A stretch of 64,000 nt of DNA. Origin: an uncultured Clostridium sp. (lineage in GTDB: Bacteria; Bacillota; Clostridia; Lachnospirales; Lachnospiraceae). The translations under genes and the position numbers were made by a program. Shown here in pieces: positions 8,257 to 17,883 of this stretch. Below the pieces are notes generated by a model. That model had not been told where the DNA came from. It was given only the letters and a program-made list of their open reading frames with translations, and did not search any database. Location of the stretch: assembly GCA_900539185.1 (NCBI GenBank), contig UQBG01000007.1:54671-118670 (forward strand). The letters run 5' to 3'. Every line of letters begins with the position of its first letter. The first letter of the stretch is position 1.

Positions 8257-9312
8257 CTATAGCTCAATTAATTCTTTGCCGGAATGTGCCAGGTTTTCAT
8301 ACCCATGCTCCGTAATGACCACCATATCCTCTATACGCACGCCACCAAAGCCCGGCAGATAAACACCCGGCTCCACCGTCATGATCATATTCGGCTGTAG
8401 TATCGTTGTATCCCTCATATTGCACGCCGGCGACTCATGGATCTCCAACCCGACACTATGTCCCAGACCATGTCCGAAATAATCACCATAGCCCGCATCC
8501 GTAATAATATCCCTTGCGATCTTATCGACCTCCCGGCAGATCATACCGGCACGAAGCAGGGATTCCGTTACACGGTTTGCCTTTAGTACAAGCTGATAGA
8601 TCTCCTTTTGCCGGTCATTTGCCTTTCCGACCACGATCGTCCGGGTCATATCAGAGCAGTAGCCCTGATACCGACAGCCAAAGTCCATCGTTACAAAGTC
8701 ACCTAACTCGATCTTCTTATCTGTCGGGATCGCATGCGGCATAGAAGAATGAATACCGGATGCTACGATCGTATCGAAGGAGACTCCATCCGCTCCCTGC
8801 TTCATCATCTGGTACTCCAGCTCCATCCGAACCTCTTTCTCAGTTATGCCGGGCCGTATCACATCCAGTATCTTTGAAAATGCCAGATCACCGATCCGCT
8901 CTGCCTGTCTTAAACAGGTCAGTTCTTCTTCCTTCTTTATCTGTCTTAGCTTCCGTACCTCCTCGCCCAGCGGTACCCATTGCTGCACCATGGCAAGCTT
9001 CTGCTGATAGTCATGGAACGTCCGACAAAGCATAGAGGCATCTTCATATCCGAGCTTTTGTACCGCCTCTGCCTCGATCAGCTCCTTCAAAATATCCGTC
9101 GTACTATGGTGCCGGTTACATTCCTTTACTGTAAAAGAGCTCTCCTTCCCGGCTGCTTCCGTATAGCGGGAGTCTGTTATCAGGACCCGGCTTTCCCCAG
9201 ATATATAAAGGGTTCCTTCCCCGCCACGAAAACCGCTGATATAACGCATATTATAGGGATCTGTAATTAATGCTGCATCTACCCCTGTTGTCATAAGTAA
9301 TTTCTGTATCAT
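8257..9312 (-). CDS. M24 family Xaa-Pro aminopeptidase
   Basis: A 351-residue cytoplasmic metallopeptidase of the pita-bread fold, removing an N-terminal residue before proline. The N-terminal creatinase-like domain covers about residues 1-125. The catalytic domain shows the five metal ligands: Asp in VTMDFGCRYQGYCSDMTRT (two Asp), His in GHGLGHSVGLEIHES, and Glu in TVEPGVYLPGFGGVRIEDM (two Glu). Length matches the short PepQ/YpdF type of Firmicutes. It overlaps nothing but sits 3 bases after the thioredoxin gene, suggesting co-transcription. Confidence 0.88.
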   Translation of the reverse strand: MIQKLLMTTGVDAALITDPYNMRYISGFRGGEGTLYISGESRVLITDSRYTEAAGKESSFTVKECNRHHSTTDILKELIEAEAVQKLGYEDASMLCRTFHDYQQKLAMVQQWVPLGEEVRKLRQIKKEEELTCLRQAERIGDLAFSKILDVIRPGITEKEVRMELEYQMMKQGADGVSFDTIVASGIHSSMPHAIPTDKKIELGDFVTMDFGCRYQGYCSDMTRTIVVGKANDRQKEIYQLVLKANRVTESLLRAGMICREVDKIARDIITDAGYGDYFGHGLGHSVGLEIHESPACNMRDTTILQPNMIMTVEPGVYLPGFGGVRIEDMVVITEHGYENLAHSGKELIEL

Positions 9313-9315
9313 ATC

Positions 9316-9627
9316 TTACACCTCGATCAACTTCCGAAGTGCTGCCTTTGGAAGCGCTCCCACCTCGCGTCTGACTTCCTTACCATCCTTAAACAGAACA
9401 AAGGTCGGAATCGACAGTACCCCGTATCGCCCGGCGATCTCCTGTGCCTGATCAACATCAACCTTAACAATCTTCACCTCTGACTGCTCCTCTGCCAGTT
9501 GTTCTACGATGGGTCCTACCATCTGACACGGTCCGCACCAGGTTGCCCAAAAGTCTACCAGTACTGCTCCCTTTGCCTGCAGCACCTCCTGTTCAAAACT
9601 ATCTGTAGTTGCATGTATCACTGCCAT
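9316..9627 (-). CDS. trxA: Thioredoxin
   Basis: A 103-residue classic thioredoxin with the redox centre WATWCGPCQMVGP near residue 30 and the conserved cis-proline loop LSIPTFVLFKDGKEV. It supplies reducing equivalents to ribonucleotide reductase, methionine sulfoxide reductases and similar enzymes in the cytoplasm. Two ATG codons are adjacent; I take the second (9627) because AGGAG then stands 6 bases upstream, but the first (9630) adds only one residue. It is followed by the peptidase gene within 3 bases and preceded by the dehydratase gene, on the same strand. Confidence 0.93.
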   Translation of the reverse strand: MAVIHATTDSFEQEVLQAKGAVLVDFWATWCGPCQMVGPIVEQLAEEQSEVKIVKVDVDQAQEIAGRYGVLSIPTFVLFKDGKEVRREVGALPKAALRKLIEV

Positions 9628-9650
9628 CATGATCTCCTTTCGTTCCTACG

Positions 9651-10958
9651 TTATGATTCCTCTTTAGTATCTATGGTTTCTTCATTTTTATTCTTTTCCA
9701 GATTCTCTCTGGCGACTGCCAGCATCAGCTTGATCCGGTTCTCCTGATTGACTCTGGTTGCTCCCGGATCATACTCGATATCAACAGCATTGACTCTCGG
9801 ATCCAGTCTTCGTACCTTATTTAACATTCCTTTTACAGATACATGACACGGAAGACAGCCAAACGGCTGTACACATACGATATTTTCATATCCATGTTCT
9901 GCCATTTCCAGCATCTCTGCTGCCAGATACCAGCCCTCTCCCATGCTGTTTCCGATGCCGATCACACCCTGTGCCCGCTTTTTCAGATCATTTACCCGTT
10001 CCGGTGCTGTGAAACAGTCAAATGCTTCGATATTCCGTATCAGCAGATCTTCTACCCGGAATAAAACCTTCATAACAATCTCCATAATGATTCGTTTTAA
10101 TGGCTTACCACCATACAGCCGCAGATCCTCCAAAGCACCATTGGTCTTATAAACGCCAAAACCCAGCATGCTCGGCATAAAGAACTCACAGTCCTGCTCC
10201 GTCAGGAATTCCTCCAGATGATTATTTCCCGGAACAGAATACTTTAAGAACAGCTCTCCTACGATCCCGACCTTTACCTTCGGCGTCCGCTTTACCGGGA
10301 TGGATGCAAAATCGGCTCCTATCGCCTTCAGGTTCTTCTCGATTGCTCCCGGCAGAAATCCCCTGCCTCTGCCGAACACCTCTGTCAGTCGCTCGATCCA
10401 GTGATCCACCATCGCATCCGTTGCTCCCTTTTCCTCCTCATACGGCCGCACCTGATTGCTGAGAATCATAATCATATCTCCATATATCATACCGGCCAGT
10501 GCCTGTAGCAACGTTCTTGGTGACAGATTAATTCCACTGTTTAACTCCAGGCCCCAGATATTTGCCGATATAAATGGCACATCCGGATACCCGGCCTTTT
10601 CAAACGCTTTACGCATCAGGTGGATGTAGTTTGAATCCCTGCAACCACCACCGGACTGTGTGATGACCATTGCCACCTTCTGTGGATCATACTTCCCGCT
10701 TTCCATCGCCGTCAGCATCTGTCCTGTGATCAAAAGTGCCGGATAGCAGATATCGTTGTGTACATACTTTAACCCCTTTTGCAGTACCTCCGGTCCCTCT
10801 GCTCCCATAAGGTCGATCTTAAAGCCCTGCCGGCTAAGGATCGGTTCGATCAGCCGGAAATGAAGTGGTGCCATTTCCGGTATCAGTATTGTATAATCCT
10901 TCTTCATTTTTAACGTGAACTTCACACGTCCCTTATAATGGCTATCCTTACTCTTCAT
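9651..10958 (-). CDS. 2-hydroxyacyl-CoA dehydratase-like subunit
   Basis: A 435-residue protein of the 2-hydroxyglutaryl-CoA dehydratase D-component superfamily (COG3581-like). Conserved cysteine sites suited to an iron-sulfur cluster are visible: HNDICYPAL near residue 70, TQSGGGCRDSNYIH near 105 and VQPFGCLPCHVS near 360. The ATG overlaps the stop of the activase gene by 11 bases, so translation is probably coupled. In many Clostridia the activase and this part occur as a single polypeptide of about 1400 residues; here they are two genes. The true substrate is unknown, and this subfamily is not the well-studied hydroxyglutaryl or lactoyl enzyme. Confidence 0.75.
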   Translation of the reverse strand: MKSKDSHYKGRVKFTLKMKKDYTILIPEMAPLHFRLIEPILSRQGFKIDLMGAEGPEVLQKGLKYVHNDICYPALLITGQMLTAMESGKYDPQKVAMVITQSGGGCRDSNYIHLMRKAFEKAGYPDVPFISANIWGLELNSGINLSPRTLLQALAGMIYGDMIMILSNQVRPYEEEKGATDAMVDHWIERLTEVFGRGRGFLPGAIEKNLKAIGADFASIPVKRTPKVKVGIVGELFLKYSVPGNNHLEEFLTEQDCEFFMPSMLGFGVYKTNGALEDLRLYGGKPLKRIIMEIVMKVLFRVEDLLIRNIEAFDCFTAPERVNDLKKRAQGVIGIGNSMGEGWYLAAEMLEMAEHGYENIVCVQPFGCLPCHVSVKGMLNKVRRLDPRVNAVDIEYDPGATRVNQENRIKLMLAVARENLEKNKNEETIDTKEES

Positions 10959-13941
10959 CGTTATTTCGTCCTTCCCCGACCGTCCTCTGTCCGCTCCGTC
11001 CTGTATGTACCATCTGTTCTGTCTGCTCGATTGCTGCCATCAGACTCCGCAATCGGATCTTAACAGCTCCCAGATTTGTTACCTCGTCGATCTTTATCTG
11101 CGTATACAGCTTTCCTGCTTCTTCCAGAATACTTCTGGCTTCATCTGTCGTCACCGCATCCAGTCCGCATCCAAAGGAAACCAACTGCACCAGATACATA
11201 TCCGGCTGCTCTGCCACATATCTGGCTGCGGAAAATAAGCGTGCATGATAGGTCCACTGGTTCAACAGATTAATTCGGAACCGGGGCACCTGCTCTGCGA
11301 CTGCATCCTCTGAGATCACCGCAAATCCTAAGGCTGCGATCAGCTTATGAATGCCGTGATTGATCTCCGGATCCGCATGGTACGGACGTCCGGCCAGCAC
11401 GATGATCTTCTTTTCTTCCGTTCGTGCCTGTTCTATGATCCGCTTTCCTTCCGTCCGGATCTGTGTCATATAATGATCATATTCCTTATAGGCATTATCA
11501 CATGCCTGCCGGATCTCCGCCATCGTAAAGCTTCCTAAGTGGCGCTCCAACACTTCCCGTATCTTCTTCGGAAACTCCCGCTTTACATGTGGTCCTACAT
11601 AATCATTGATATACTTTATATTACCAAAGTTGATCGTATTTGCCTCGATCACTTCCGGATATCCTGCTATGACTGCACAATTATAATTGTTTGCACCCTT
11701 TTTTTCATCGAAATTATACGTCATACTCGGATAGAATATGATATCCACGCCCATCTCAATCAACTGCTGGATATGCCCATGTACCATTTTTGCCGGAAAG
11801 CAAACCGTATCGGACGGAACTGTTCCCTGTCCCTTCAGATATAACTGACGGTTTGAAAATCCAGACATCCGAACCTGATATCCTAAGGATGTGAAAAAAG
11901 CATGCCAGAACGGATACATCTCATACATATTCAGTGCCATAGGCAGTCCGATCACACCCCGGTTTCCATCCCCCGGTTGATATGCTTCCAGCAGCTTTCG
12001 TTTATATTCATAAAGATTTAGTGAATCGTCCTGTGCTTTATTCGTCACCGGTTTTTCACACCGGTTACCACCGATGAATCTGCGTCCGTTTCCGAAGTCA
12101 TTGACCGTCAACTGACAATGATTATTACAACCCTTACAGGTCACGCTTTTAATCGCATAGGTAAAGGCTTCCAGTTCCTTCCGGCTCAGGATACCGGATT
12201 CTCCCCCTGTTTCACCGTTTTGATTCTGATTCTCCCATGTCTGCTTCGCATACAGGGCGGCTCCATACGCCCCCATCATACCGGCTATATCAGGGCGGAT
12301 AACTTCTACACCCAGTTCCTGTTCAAAGGCTCTCAGGACGGCATCATTCAAAAATGTACCACCCTGTACTACGATTTTCTTGCCCAGCTCGTCTGCCGAA
12401 TGAACCCGTATAACCTTATAGAGTGCATTCTTTACCACACTGATGGATAACCCGGCAGAAATATTCTCCACCGTCACACCCTCCTTCTGTGCCTGCTTCA
12501 CAGAAGAATTCATAAATACCGTACATCTTGAACCCAGATCGACCGGCTGATCTCCAAACAGTCCCAGCTTCGCAAACTCATCGATCGGATAGCCCAGAGA
12601 ACTGGCAAAGGTCTGTAAAAAGGAACCACAGCCGGAAGAACATGCTTCATTTAAAAATATATTATCGATCGCACCGTTACGGATCTTAAAGCACTTCATA
12701 TCCTGTCCGCCGATATCGATAATGAACTCAACATCCGGCATAAAATACCGGGCGGCAGTATAATGTGCGACAGTTTCAACCACTCCAAGATCTACACCCA
12801 GTGCATTTCGAATCATATCTTCACCATACCCGGTTACCGCACTGGAACGGATTCGAATATCCGGGTACTGTTCATACATCTGAAGCAGCGTTTCCCGCAC
12901 CACATCAATGGGCTTTCCCTGATTGGACTGATACTTGGAAAAGAGGATGGAGCCTTCTTTGTCCGTCAGGATGACCTTCAGTGTTGTAGACCCGGAATCA
13001 ATTCCCAGATATCCGTCCCCGTGATACTCCTGTCCTTCTCTTCGCGGAACCGTATGTGCGGCATGGCGGTTTGCAAAACTGTCATACTCCTCCTGTGATT
13101 GAAACAACGGTCGTAAGCCCCCGCTGTTTACAGTCTCCTTCTTCTCTCCAATAATCTGTAACGCCCGATTCAGATCAACCGGTTCTTCCGCATAATAAGC
13201 AGCTCCAAGTGCTACATAGTATAACGAGTTCTCCGGACAGATTCCCTGACATTTCAGTGTCTCATCAAAGCTTCTTCTCAGCTCCGACATAAAGGTTAAC
13301 GGACCTCCCAGATATACGATGTTTCCCTCGATCGGATGTCCCTGAGCCAGACCGGTTATGGTCTGGTTCACGATTGCAGAAAAGATACTGGCAGAAACAT
13401 CTTCCTTCCTTGCTCCCTGATTCAATAGCGGCTGTATATCCGTCTTTGCAAATACACCACACCGGGAAGCGATCGAATAAATCTTCTCATGCTTCTTCGC
13501 CAGTTCGTTCATTTCATCCACGGATACCTGCATCAGACTGGCCATCTGGTCTGCAAACGCACCGGTCCCCCCAGCGCAGGTACCATTCATACGAACCTCC
13601 AGATTTCCTTGTAGGAACAGGATCTTCGCATCCTCTCCACCCAGTTCAATCACCACATCCGTATCCGGCAGCCGCTTTCCGATCGCTACCTTTGTCGCAT
13701 ATACCTCCTGAACAAACGGAATCCCTGCACGCTCAGCCAGCCCCATACCTGCAGAGCCTGAGATTGCACAGATAACCGGTGCTGTAATGGAAAACTTCTC
13801 GATCAGTCCCTTCAGTACTTCCTGCGTTTTTTCCGTTATCATAGCATAGTGCCGTTCATAGCTTTTATGTATAATCTGATCCTGTTCGTCCAAAACCACG
13901 CACTTAATAGTGGTAGACCCTATATCGATTCCTATTCTCAT
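10948..13941 (-). CDS. Two-module acyl-CoA dehydratase activase
   Basis: A 997-residue ASKHA-fold ATPase that would pass one electron, driven by ATP, to the dehydratase. The first activase module begins MRIGIDIGSTTIKCVVL and has the cluster cysteine in NGTCAGGTGAFADQM; the second begins YLGIDSGSTTLKVIL near residue 320 with cysteines in NEACSSGCGSFLQTF. The remaining third carries a DUF2229-like domain with a CKGCNNHC cysteine cluster near residue 650. An AAGGAAAG site precedes the ATG. It lies 24 bases after the reductase-type synthetase gene and overlaps the dehydratase gene, so it belongs to one transcription unit with both. Confidence 0.8.
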   Translation of the reverse strand: MRIGIDIGSTTIKCVVLDEQDQIIHKSYERHYAMITEKTQEVLKGLIEKFSITAPVICAISGSAGMGLAERAGIPFVQEVYATKVAIGKRLPDTDVVIELGGEDAKILFLQGNLEVRMNGTCAGGTGAFADQMASLMQVSVDEMNELAKKHEKIYSIASRCGVFAKTDIQPLLNQGARKEDVSASIFSAIVNQTITGLAQGHPIEGNIVYLGGPLTFMSELRRSFDETLKCQGICPENSLYYVALGAAYYAEEPVDLNRALQIIGEKKETVNSGGLRPLFQSQEEYDSFANRHAAHTVPRREGQEYHGDGYLGIDSGSTTLKVILTDKEGSILFSKYQSNQGKPIDVVRETLLQMYEQYPDIRIRSSAVTGYGEDMIRNALGVDLGVVETVAHYTAARYFMPDVEFIIDIGGQDMKCFKIRNGAIDNIFLNEACSSGCGSFLQTFASSLGYPIDEFAKLGLFGDQPVDLGSRCTVFMNSSVKQAQKEGVTVENISAGLSISVVKNALYKVIRVHSADELGKKIVVQGGTFLNDAVLRAFEQELGVEVIRPDIAGMMGAYGAALYAKQTWENQNQNGETGGESGILSRKELEAFTYAIKSVTCKGCNNHCQLTVNDFGNGRRFIGGNRCEKPVTNKAQDDSLNLYEYKRKLLEAYQPGDGNRGVIGLPMALNMYEMYPFWHAFFTSLGYQVRMSGFSNRQLYLKGQGTVPSDTVCFPAKMVHGHIQQLIEMGVDIIFYPSMTYNFDEKKGANNYNCAVIAGYPEVIEANTINFGNIKYINDYVGPHVKREFPKKIREVLERHLGSFTMAEIRQACDNAYKEYDHYMTQIRTEGKRIIEQARTEEKKIIVLAGRPYHADPEINHGIHKLIAALGFAVISEDAVAEQVPRFRINLLNQWTYHARLFSAARYVAEQPDMYLVQLVSFGCGLDAVTTDEARSILEEAGKLYTQIKIDEVTNLGAVKIRLRSLMAAIEQTEQMVHTGRSGQRTVGEGRNNDEE

Positions 13942-13965
13942 GTTCTCTTTCCTTCCAATCGGTTC

Positions 13966-16908
13966 CTATAGTGACTTTATATAACTGAGATATCGAAGAT
14001 TGATCTTTGACCACTTAAATCCCAGTTTTTTCAACTCCTGAACCGTAAACTCATTGCTCATCGGTACATTTTGTGATGAAGTAGCAATCGCATTATAAAA
14101 CGATAGCACTGCGATTTCCCTATCTGCAATCCGTTCCTTCAGATTCTTTTCAAAAACCTCCTGTGGCACCCGCTTTACCCGGAGCAGCAGCTTATTACAT
14201 AAGCTCTCCAGATAAAATACGTTCGGATTATATAGATTATATATATTGTTCACGCGATTATGTAACGCCAGTCTGACATAGGCATCCGCACATTCATCGA
14301 CCGCCGTAAAGTCAATCGGATAAGCGGCCAGTTCCTTACTGTACATTCCCAGCTTAAACAGTCCTCGGCAACGATGCAGGAATCCATTGTCCTGTGCATT
14401 CCGCTGGAACTTACCATCCTTCATCCGCCATGTCAGATTTCCGATTCGGAAAATATTTGCTTTGAGCCCTTCCGCTCTCGCCAGCAGTACGCGTTCCTCT
14501 GCCTTGAACTTTGAGTGTATATATACGTTCTGCATATAATTCTGTCCAATATCCAGACTAAACTCATCAAATCTTGCATTCGGATTGCTCTGTGCTACCG
14601 TCCCGGCCCCATTTACACTGGCGGTTGACGTATACTGCAGAACCGCACCGGCATCCTTGCAGAAGTCGATGACATTCTGTGTCCCGATCACGTTCGTGCG
14701 TTCAAAATCAGCATAATGACCGGTGTGGTGCACATTGGCAGCCGTATGAATCACCATATTTACCCGATCCTTTAGCTTCCCATACTTCTCATCCGGTAGT
14801 CCGAAGTGCACTGCCTCTATGTCACCCTTCACTACCTTATAGGAAAAGTACTCATATTCCTTCGGAAAATAATTCTTCAATGTCTGTCGCAGTCGTTCTT
14901 CATTCCGCACCAGACATACTACATTGATCTGCCTGCGAAGCAGCTCCCGCAGGATATGGGCACCCAAGAATCCCGTCGCTCCTGTCAGAAGCACATACTT
15001 CGGTGTCACATCATATATAAGATTGCTATCATTTCGAATCAAAGCGTTAACATCAATCCATTCCTCCTCCGTTGCAGCCTGTTCACACATCAGCATTGCC
15101 TGCTCCAGCTGTTCAACCGTCGGATTATCATAGATGTCCTGTGCCTGCACGCCGATCACAGTTGCCAGCTCCAGTGCCGTCAGACTATCACCGCCCAGTT
15201 CAAAGAAATCATCTCGGATACCGATATTCCTGCGCCCCAGCGCCTGTTCAAATGCCATCACCAGCCGCTTCTGTTCTGCTGTCACCGGCGGAACATAGTC
15301 CGTTGCCTTCTTTTCGCGACGTTCCTTTATCCATTCCATAACCTCACGCCGTTTAATCTTCATCGTTGTTGTCTTAGGAAAATCCTGTGCGCGGAAGTCC
15401 AGACCTACAATTCTCTTATAGGTTGGCAGCTTTTCGTTCACCTTGCGGATTCCCTGCTTGATACTTTTCTGCAATGTAACATCACCCGGCACTGTCGGAA
15501 CCACTAACGCACTGATCTTTCCCTTATCATCATACACCATAACATCCTTCACGCCAGGCACTACAATGATATGCTCCTCCAGTTCTTCCGGATACACGTT
15601 CTTTCCGTTCTCCAAAACAATCAGATTCTTAGACCGACCGGTTATATACAAATATCCATCTTCATCCTGATACCCCAGATCACCGGTATAAAACCATCCA
15701 TCTCGAATCACCTCTGCGGTTGCCTGCGGATTCTTATAGTAGCCCAGCATGACACCGCTGCCACGTACAGCGATCTCCTGATTCTCAATCTTTACATCCA
15801 TATAGGATACCGGCTGCCCCACAGATCCGGCTCGATTCTTTCCCGGATAATTTGCCGCTACCAGCGGAGCACATTCGGTCAGACCATATCCCTGATACAT
15901 ATGGATTCCAAACTCCTCAAATGTATGTACAATCTCCGGACGAAGTGCGGCTCCACCAACTACTACATTGGTCAGGTTTCCTCCGAACTTATCCAGGATC
16001 TTCTTATATACCGTTCTTCTGGCATCGATCTTCATCTTTCCCAGCATTCGATTCCAGCTTCTGGCAACTGCCATCTTTCCCTTGTTGGATCCGGACTCGA
16101 TCCCTTCCTTAATCTTCTTATAGAAGATCTCTGCAATCGCAGGTACCACCAGTACCACTGCCGGATGAAACCGATTCATATTTGCCACGATATTTTCCAG
16201 CTTATCATTGATACAGACCGTCGCTCCGCAGTACAGAACGCCCAGATTATCCACAGTAAGCTCGAAGGTATGATGAATCGGAAGAATCGACAGTACGACA
16301 GGTGTGCACTTCAGATTCTGTGTAAAATCCATACGATAGATATCATTGATATTGCTGACAATATTCTTCTGACTCAGCATAACCCCCTTACTGGTTCCTG
16401 TCGTTCCGGAGGTAAACAGAATCTCTGCCAGTGCATTCGGATCCATCTCAGGCAGCGGTCGCTGCGATGTCCGAAGAATCTCCCGCCACGTAGTCCCGGA
16501 AAAGCTGACAATATCCGTTACTCGCGGATGTTCTTCCCGAATCCGTCTCATCAATGGTTCAAACTCCTCGGATAAAAACAAAACATCGATATCGCCCATC
16601 TCCAGAAGCTGCAACAGTTCTGTCTCCGGTAACATCCTGTCGATTGGAATCACGATATTCCCACTATTGATAATCCCCAAAAATGATACGATCCAGGAAT
16701 AACTGGATCCGCCCAGGATCCCGATATGCTTCTCCTGACACCCTCTCTGTACCAGCCAGGAAGCAACTGCATTCACATCCTGCTCCAGTTCTCGATAGGT
16801 CTTGCTGACCACAGAGTCCTCGACAAAATACTGGTACGCCTTTCTATCCCCATATAATCTTGCTATTTCTCTTACAAATTCCTGTAAATCTACAAGCATC
16901 CGATTCAT
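13966..16908 (-). CDS. Adenylation-carrier-thioester reductase protein (carboxylic acid reductase-like)
   Basis: A 980-residue single-module enzyme. Residues about 1-530 form an adenylation domain with the P-loop-like ILFTSGTTGTSKGVMLS and the GYYKNPQATAEVI, YTGDLGYQDEDGYL and core lysine region KTTTMKIKRRE. Residues about 545-620 are a carrier domain with the phosphopantetheine serine in DDFFELGGDSLTALELA. Residues about 640-980 are an NAD(P)-dependent reductase of the thioester-reductase type (YVLLTGATGFLGAHILREL; YxxxK-like YIHSKFKAEE). This order matches carboxylic acid reductases and NRPS-like aldehyde-releasing enzymes, activating an acid and releasing it as aldehyde. Substrate unknown. 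Start fixed by GGGAG 8 bases before ATG. Confidence 0.85.
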   Translation of the reverse strand: MNRMLVDLQEFVREIARLYGDRKAYQYFVEDSVVSKTYRELEQDVNAVASWLVQRGCQEKHIGILGGSSYSWIVSFLGIINSGNIVIPIDRMLPETELLQLLEMGDIDVLFLSEEFEPLMRRIREEHPRVTDIVSFSGTTWREILRTSQRPLPEMDPNALAEILFTSGTTGTSKGVMLSQKNIVSNINDIYRMDFTQNLKCTPVVLSILPIHHTFELTVDNLGVLYCGATVCINDKLENIVANMNRFHPAVVLVVPAIAEIFYKKIKEGIESGSNKGKMAVARSWNRMLGKMKIDARRTVYKKILDKFGGNLTNVVVGGAALRPEIVHTFEEFGIHMYQGYGLTECAPLVAANYPGKNRAGSVGQPVSYMDVKIENQEIAVRGSGVMLGYYKNPQATAEVIRDGWFYTGDLGYQDEDGYLYITGRSKNLIVLENGKNVYPEELEEHIIVVPGVKDVMVYDDKGKISALVVPTVPGDVTLQKSIKQGIRKVNEKLPTYKRIVGLDFRAQDFPKTTTMKIKRREVMEWIKERREKKATDYVPPVTAEQKRLVMAFEQALGRRNIGIRDDFFELGGDSLTALELATVIGVQAQDIYDNPTVEQLEQAMLMCEQAATEEEWIDVNALIRNDSNLIYDVTPKYVLLTGATGFLGAHILRELLRRQINVVCLVRNEERLRQTLKNYFPKEYEYFSYKVVKGDIEAVHFGLPDEKYGKLKDRVNMVIHTAANVHHTGHYADFERTNVIGTQNVIDFCKDAGAVLQYTSTASVNGAGTVAQSNPNARFDEFSLDIGQNYMQNVYIHSKFKAEERVLLARAEGLKANIFRIGNLTWRMKDGKFQRNAQDNGFLHRCRGLFKLGMYSKELAAYPIDFTAVDECADAYVRLALHNRVNNIYNLYNPNVFYLESLCNKLLLRVKRVPQEVFEKNLKERIADREIAVLSFYNAIATSSQNVPMSNEFTVQELKKLGFKWSKINLRYLSYIKSL

Positions 16909-17081
16909 ATTTTTGTCTCCCTATCCGGTACAATCTCCAATGGCTTCTCCCATTGTTCTCACTCATACACATAGAATAATTATATCGCCCGCCACATATA
17001 AATTCAATTCCCAATCCCGGGATTCTCAGAACTTTAATAGAATCTTTTCTGTTTTTAATATTATTTTCATCCGCGTTATGC

Positions 17082-17087
17082 TATAAT
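17082..17087 (+). promoter_or_regulatory. Extended -10 promoter element for the cytidylate kinase-like gene
   Basis: TATAAT at 17082-17087 is preceded by TGC, an extended -10. The start site would be about 65 bases before the ATG at 17159. The gene-free interval 16909-17158 between the divergent genes holds nothing else I can support. Confidence 0.45.
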
Positions 17088-17158
17088 ATATGTAATAAGC
17101 CTGTCAGCAGAACGGGCTGTCAGGAAGAATACGATCATGCATTAAAGGAGGAGTTTTT

Positions 17159-17764
17159 ATGGCACACAAGGTGATCTGTATCAGCCGTGATTGCGGCAGC
17201 GGTGGCCATATTGCAGGCGAAATCGCTGCAAAGAAGCTGGGCATCAACTACTATGATAAGAATCTGATTCAGTTGGCAATGGAATATGGCGGAATCTCTT
17301 CTTCTGCCTTTGCGGATGTCGATGAAAAGGCAACCAATCCTGCTTACTATAAGCTGATTTACGAAGGCAATGAGAAGGTGGAAAAGGGGCGTCCGGCTAA
17401 TGAAGTTCTTTTCCAGCTTCAGCGGGATCTCATCCGTGAAATCACAAAGAAGGAGGACTGTGTCATCGTTGGACGCTGTGCAAGCGAGATTCTGCGCAAC
17501 ACCAATGCACAGATGGTCAGTGTTTATATTACCGCTCCTCTGGCTTTCCGTATCAAGCGTGAGATGGCTACCGACCAGCTTTCAAAACTGCAGGCTGCTA
17601 CTCTGATTCGAAAGATTGATGCTAAGCGTAGAAAGTACTATCAGTACTTCACCAAGAAGGAATGGGGCAATCCGAATATGTATGACATTACACTCAACAG
17701 TGCAACCCTCGGTCTGGAACGCTGTGCAGATATTCTGGTCAACTATTACGAAAACTTTCTGTAG
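17159..17764 (+). CDS. Cytidylate kinase-like family protein
   Basis: A 201-residue protein that begins VICISRDCGSGGHIAGEIA, a modified P-loop typical of the cytidylate kinase-like family (Cytidylate_kin2 type), followed by a YYDKNLI segment. Further nucleotide-kinase-like features are VIVGRCASEIL near residue 103 and the basic lid KRRKYYQYFTKKEWG near 160. It is probably a nucleotide kinase, but members of this family are not the essential CMP kinase and few have been tested. AAAGGAGGAG precedes the ATG. It is a single-gene unit ending at a very strong terminator. Confidence 0.75.
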   Translation: MAHKVICISRDCGSGGHIAGEIAAKKLGINYYDKNLIQLAMEYGGISSSAFADVDEKATNPAYYKLIYEGNEKVEKGRPANEVLFQLQRDLIREITKKEDCVIVGRCASEILRNTNAQMVSVYITAPLAFRIKREMATDQLSKLQAATLIRKIDAKRRKYYQYFTKKEWGNPNMYDITLNSATLGLERCADILVNYYENFL

Positions 17765-17811
17765 TCGTTTCTATAATACAACTATTGTATTTTCCCTTTT
17801 GGTCTGTTTAC

Positions 17812-17852
17812 AAACGAATGGGCTGTCACGATCCGTGACAGCCCATTCGTTT
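17812..17852. terminator. Bidirectional terminator between convergent genes
   Basis: A perfect 19-bp inverted repeat (17812-17830 with 17834-17852) with a 3-base loop and T-rich sequence on the plus side stands between two convergent genes. Confidence 0.85.
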
Positions 17853-17883
17853 TCTTTCTATTTTTTTTCAACTACTTTTGCAT

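Noticed and set aside
15571..16575. 334-codon plus-strand frame
   Set aside because: Antisense to the adenylation domain of the reductase-type synthetase; no domain match and no ribosome site.
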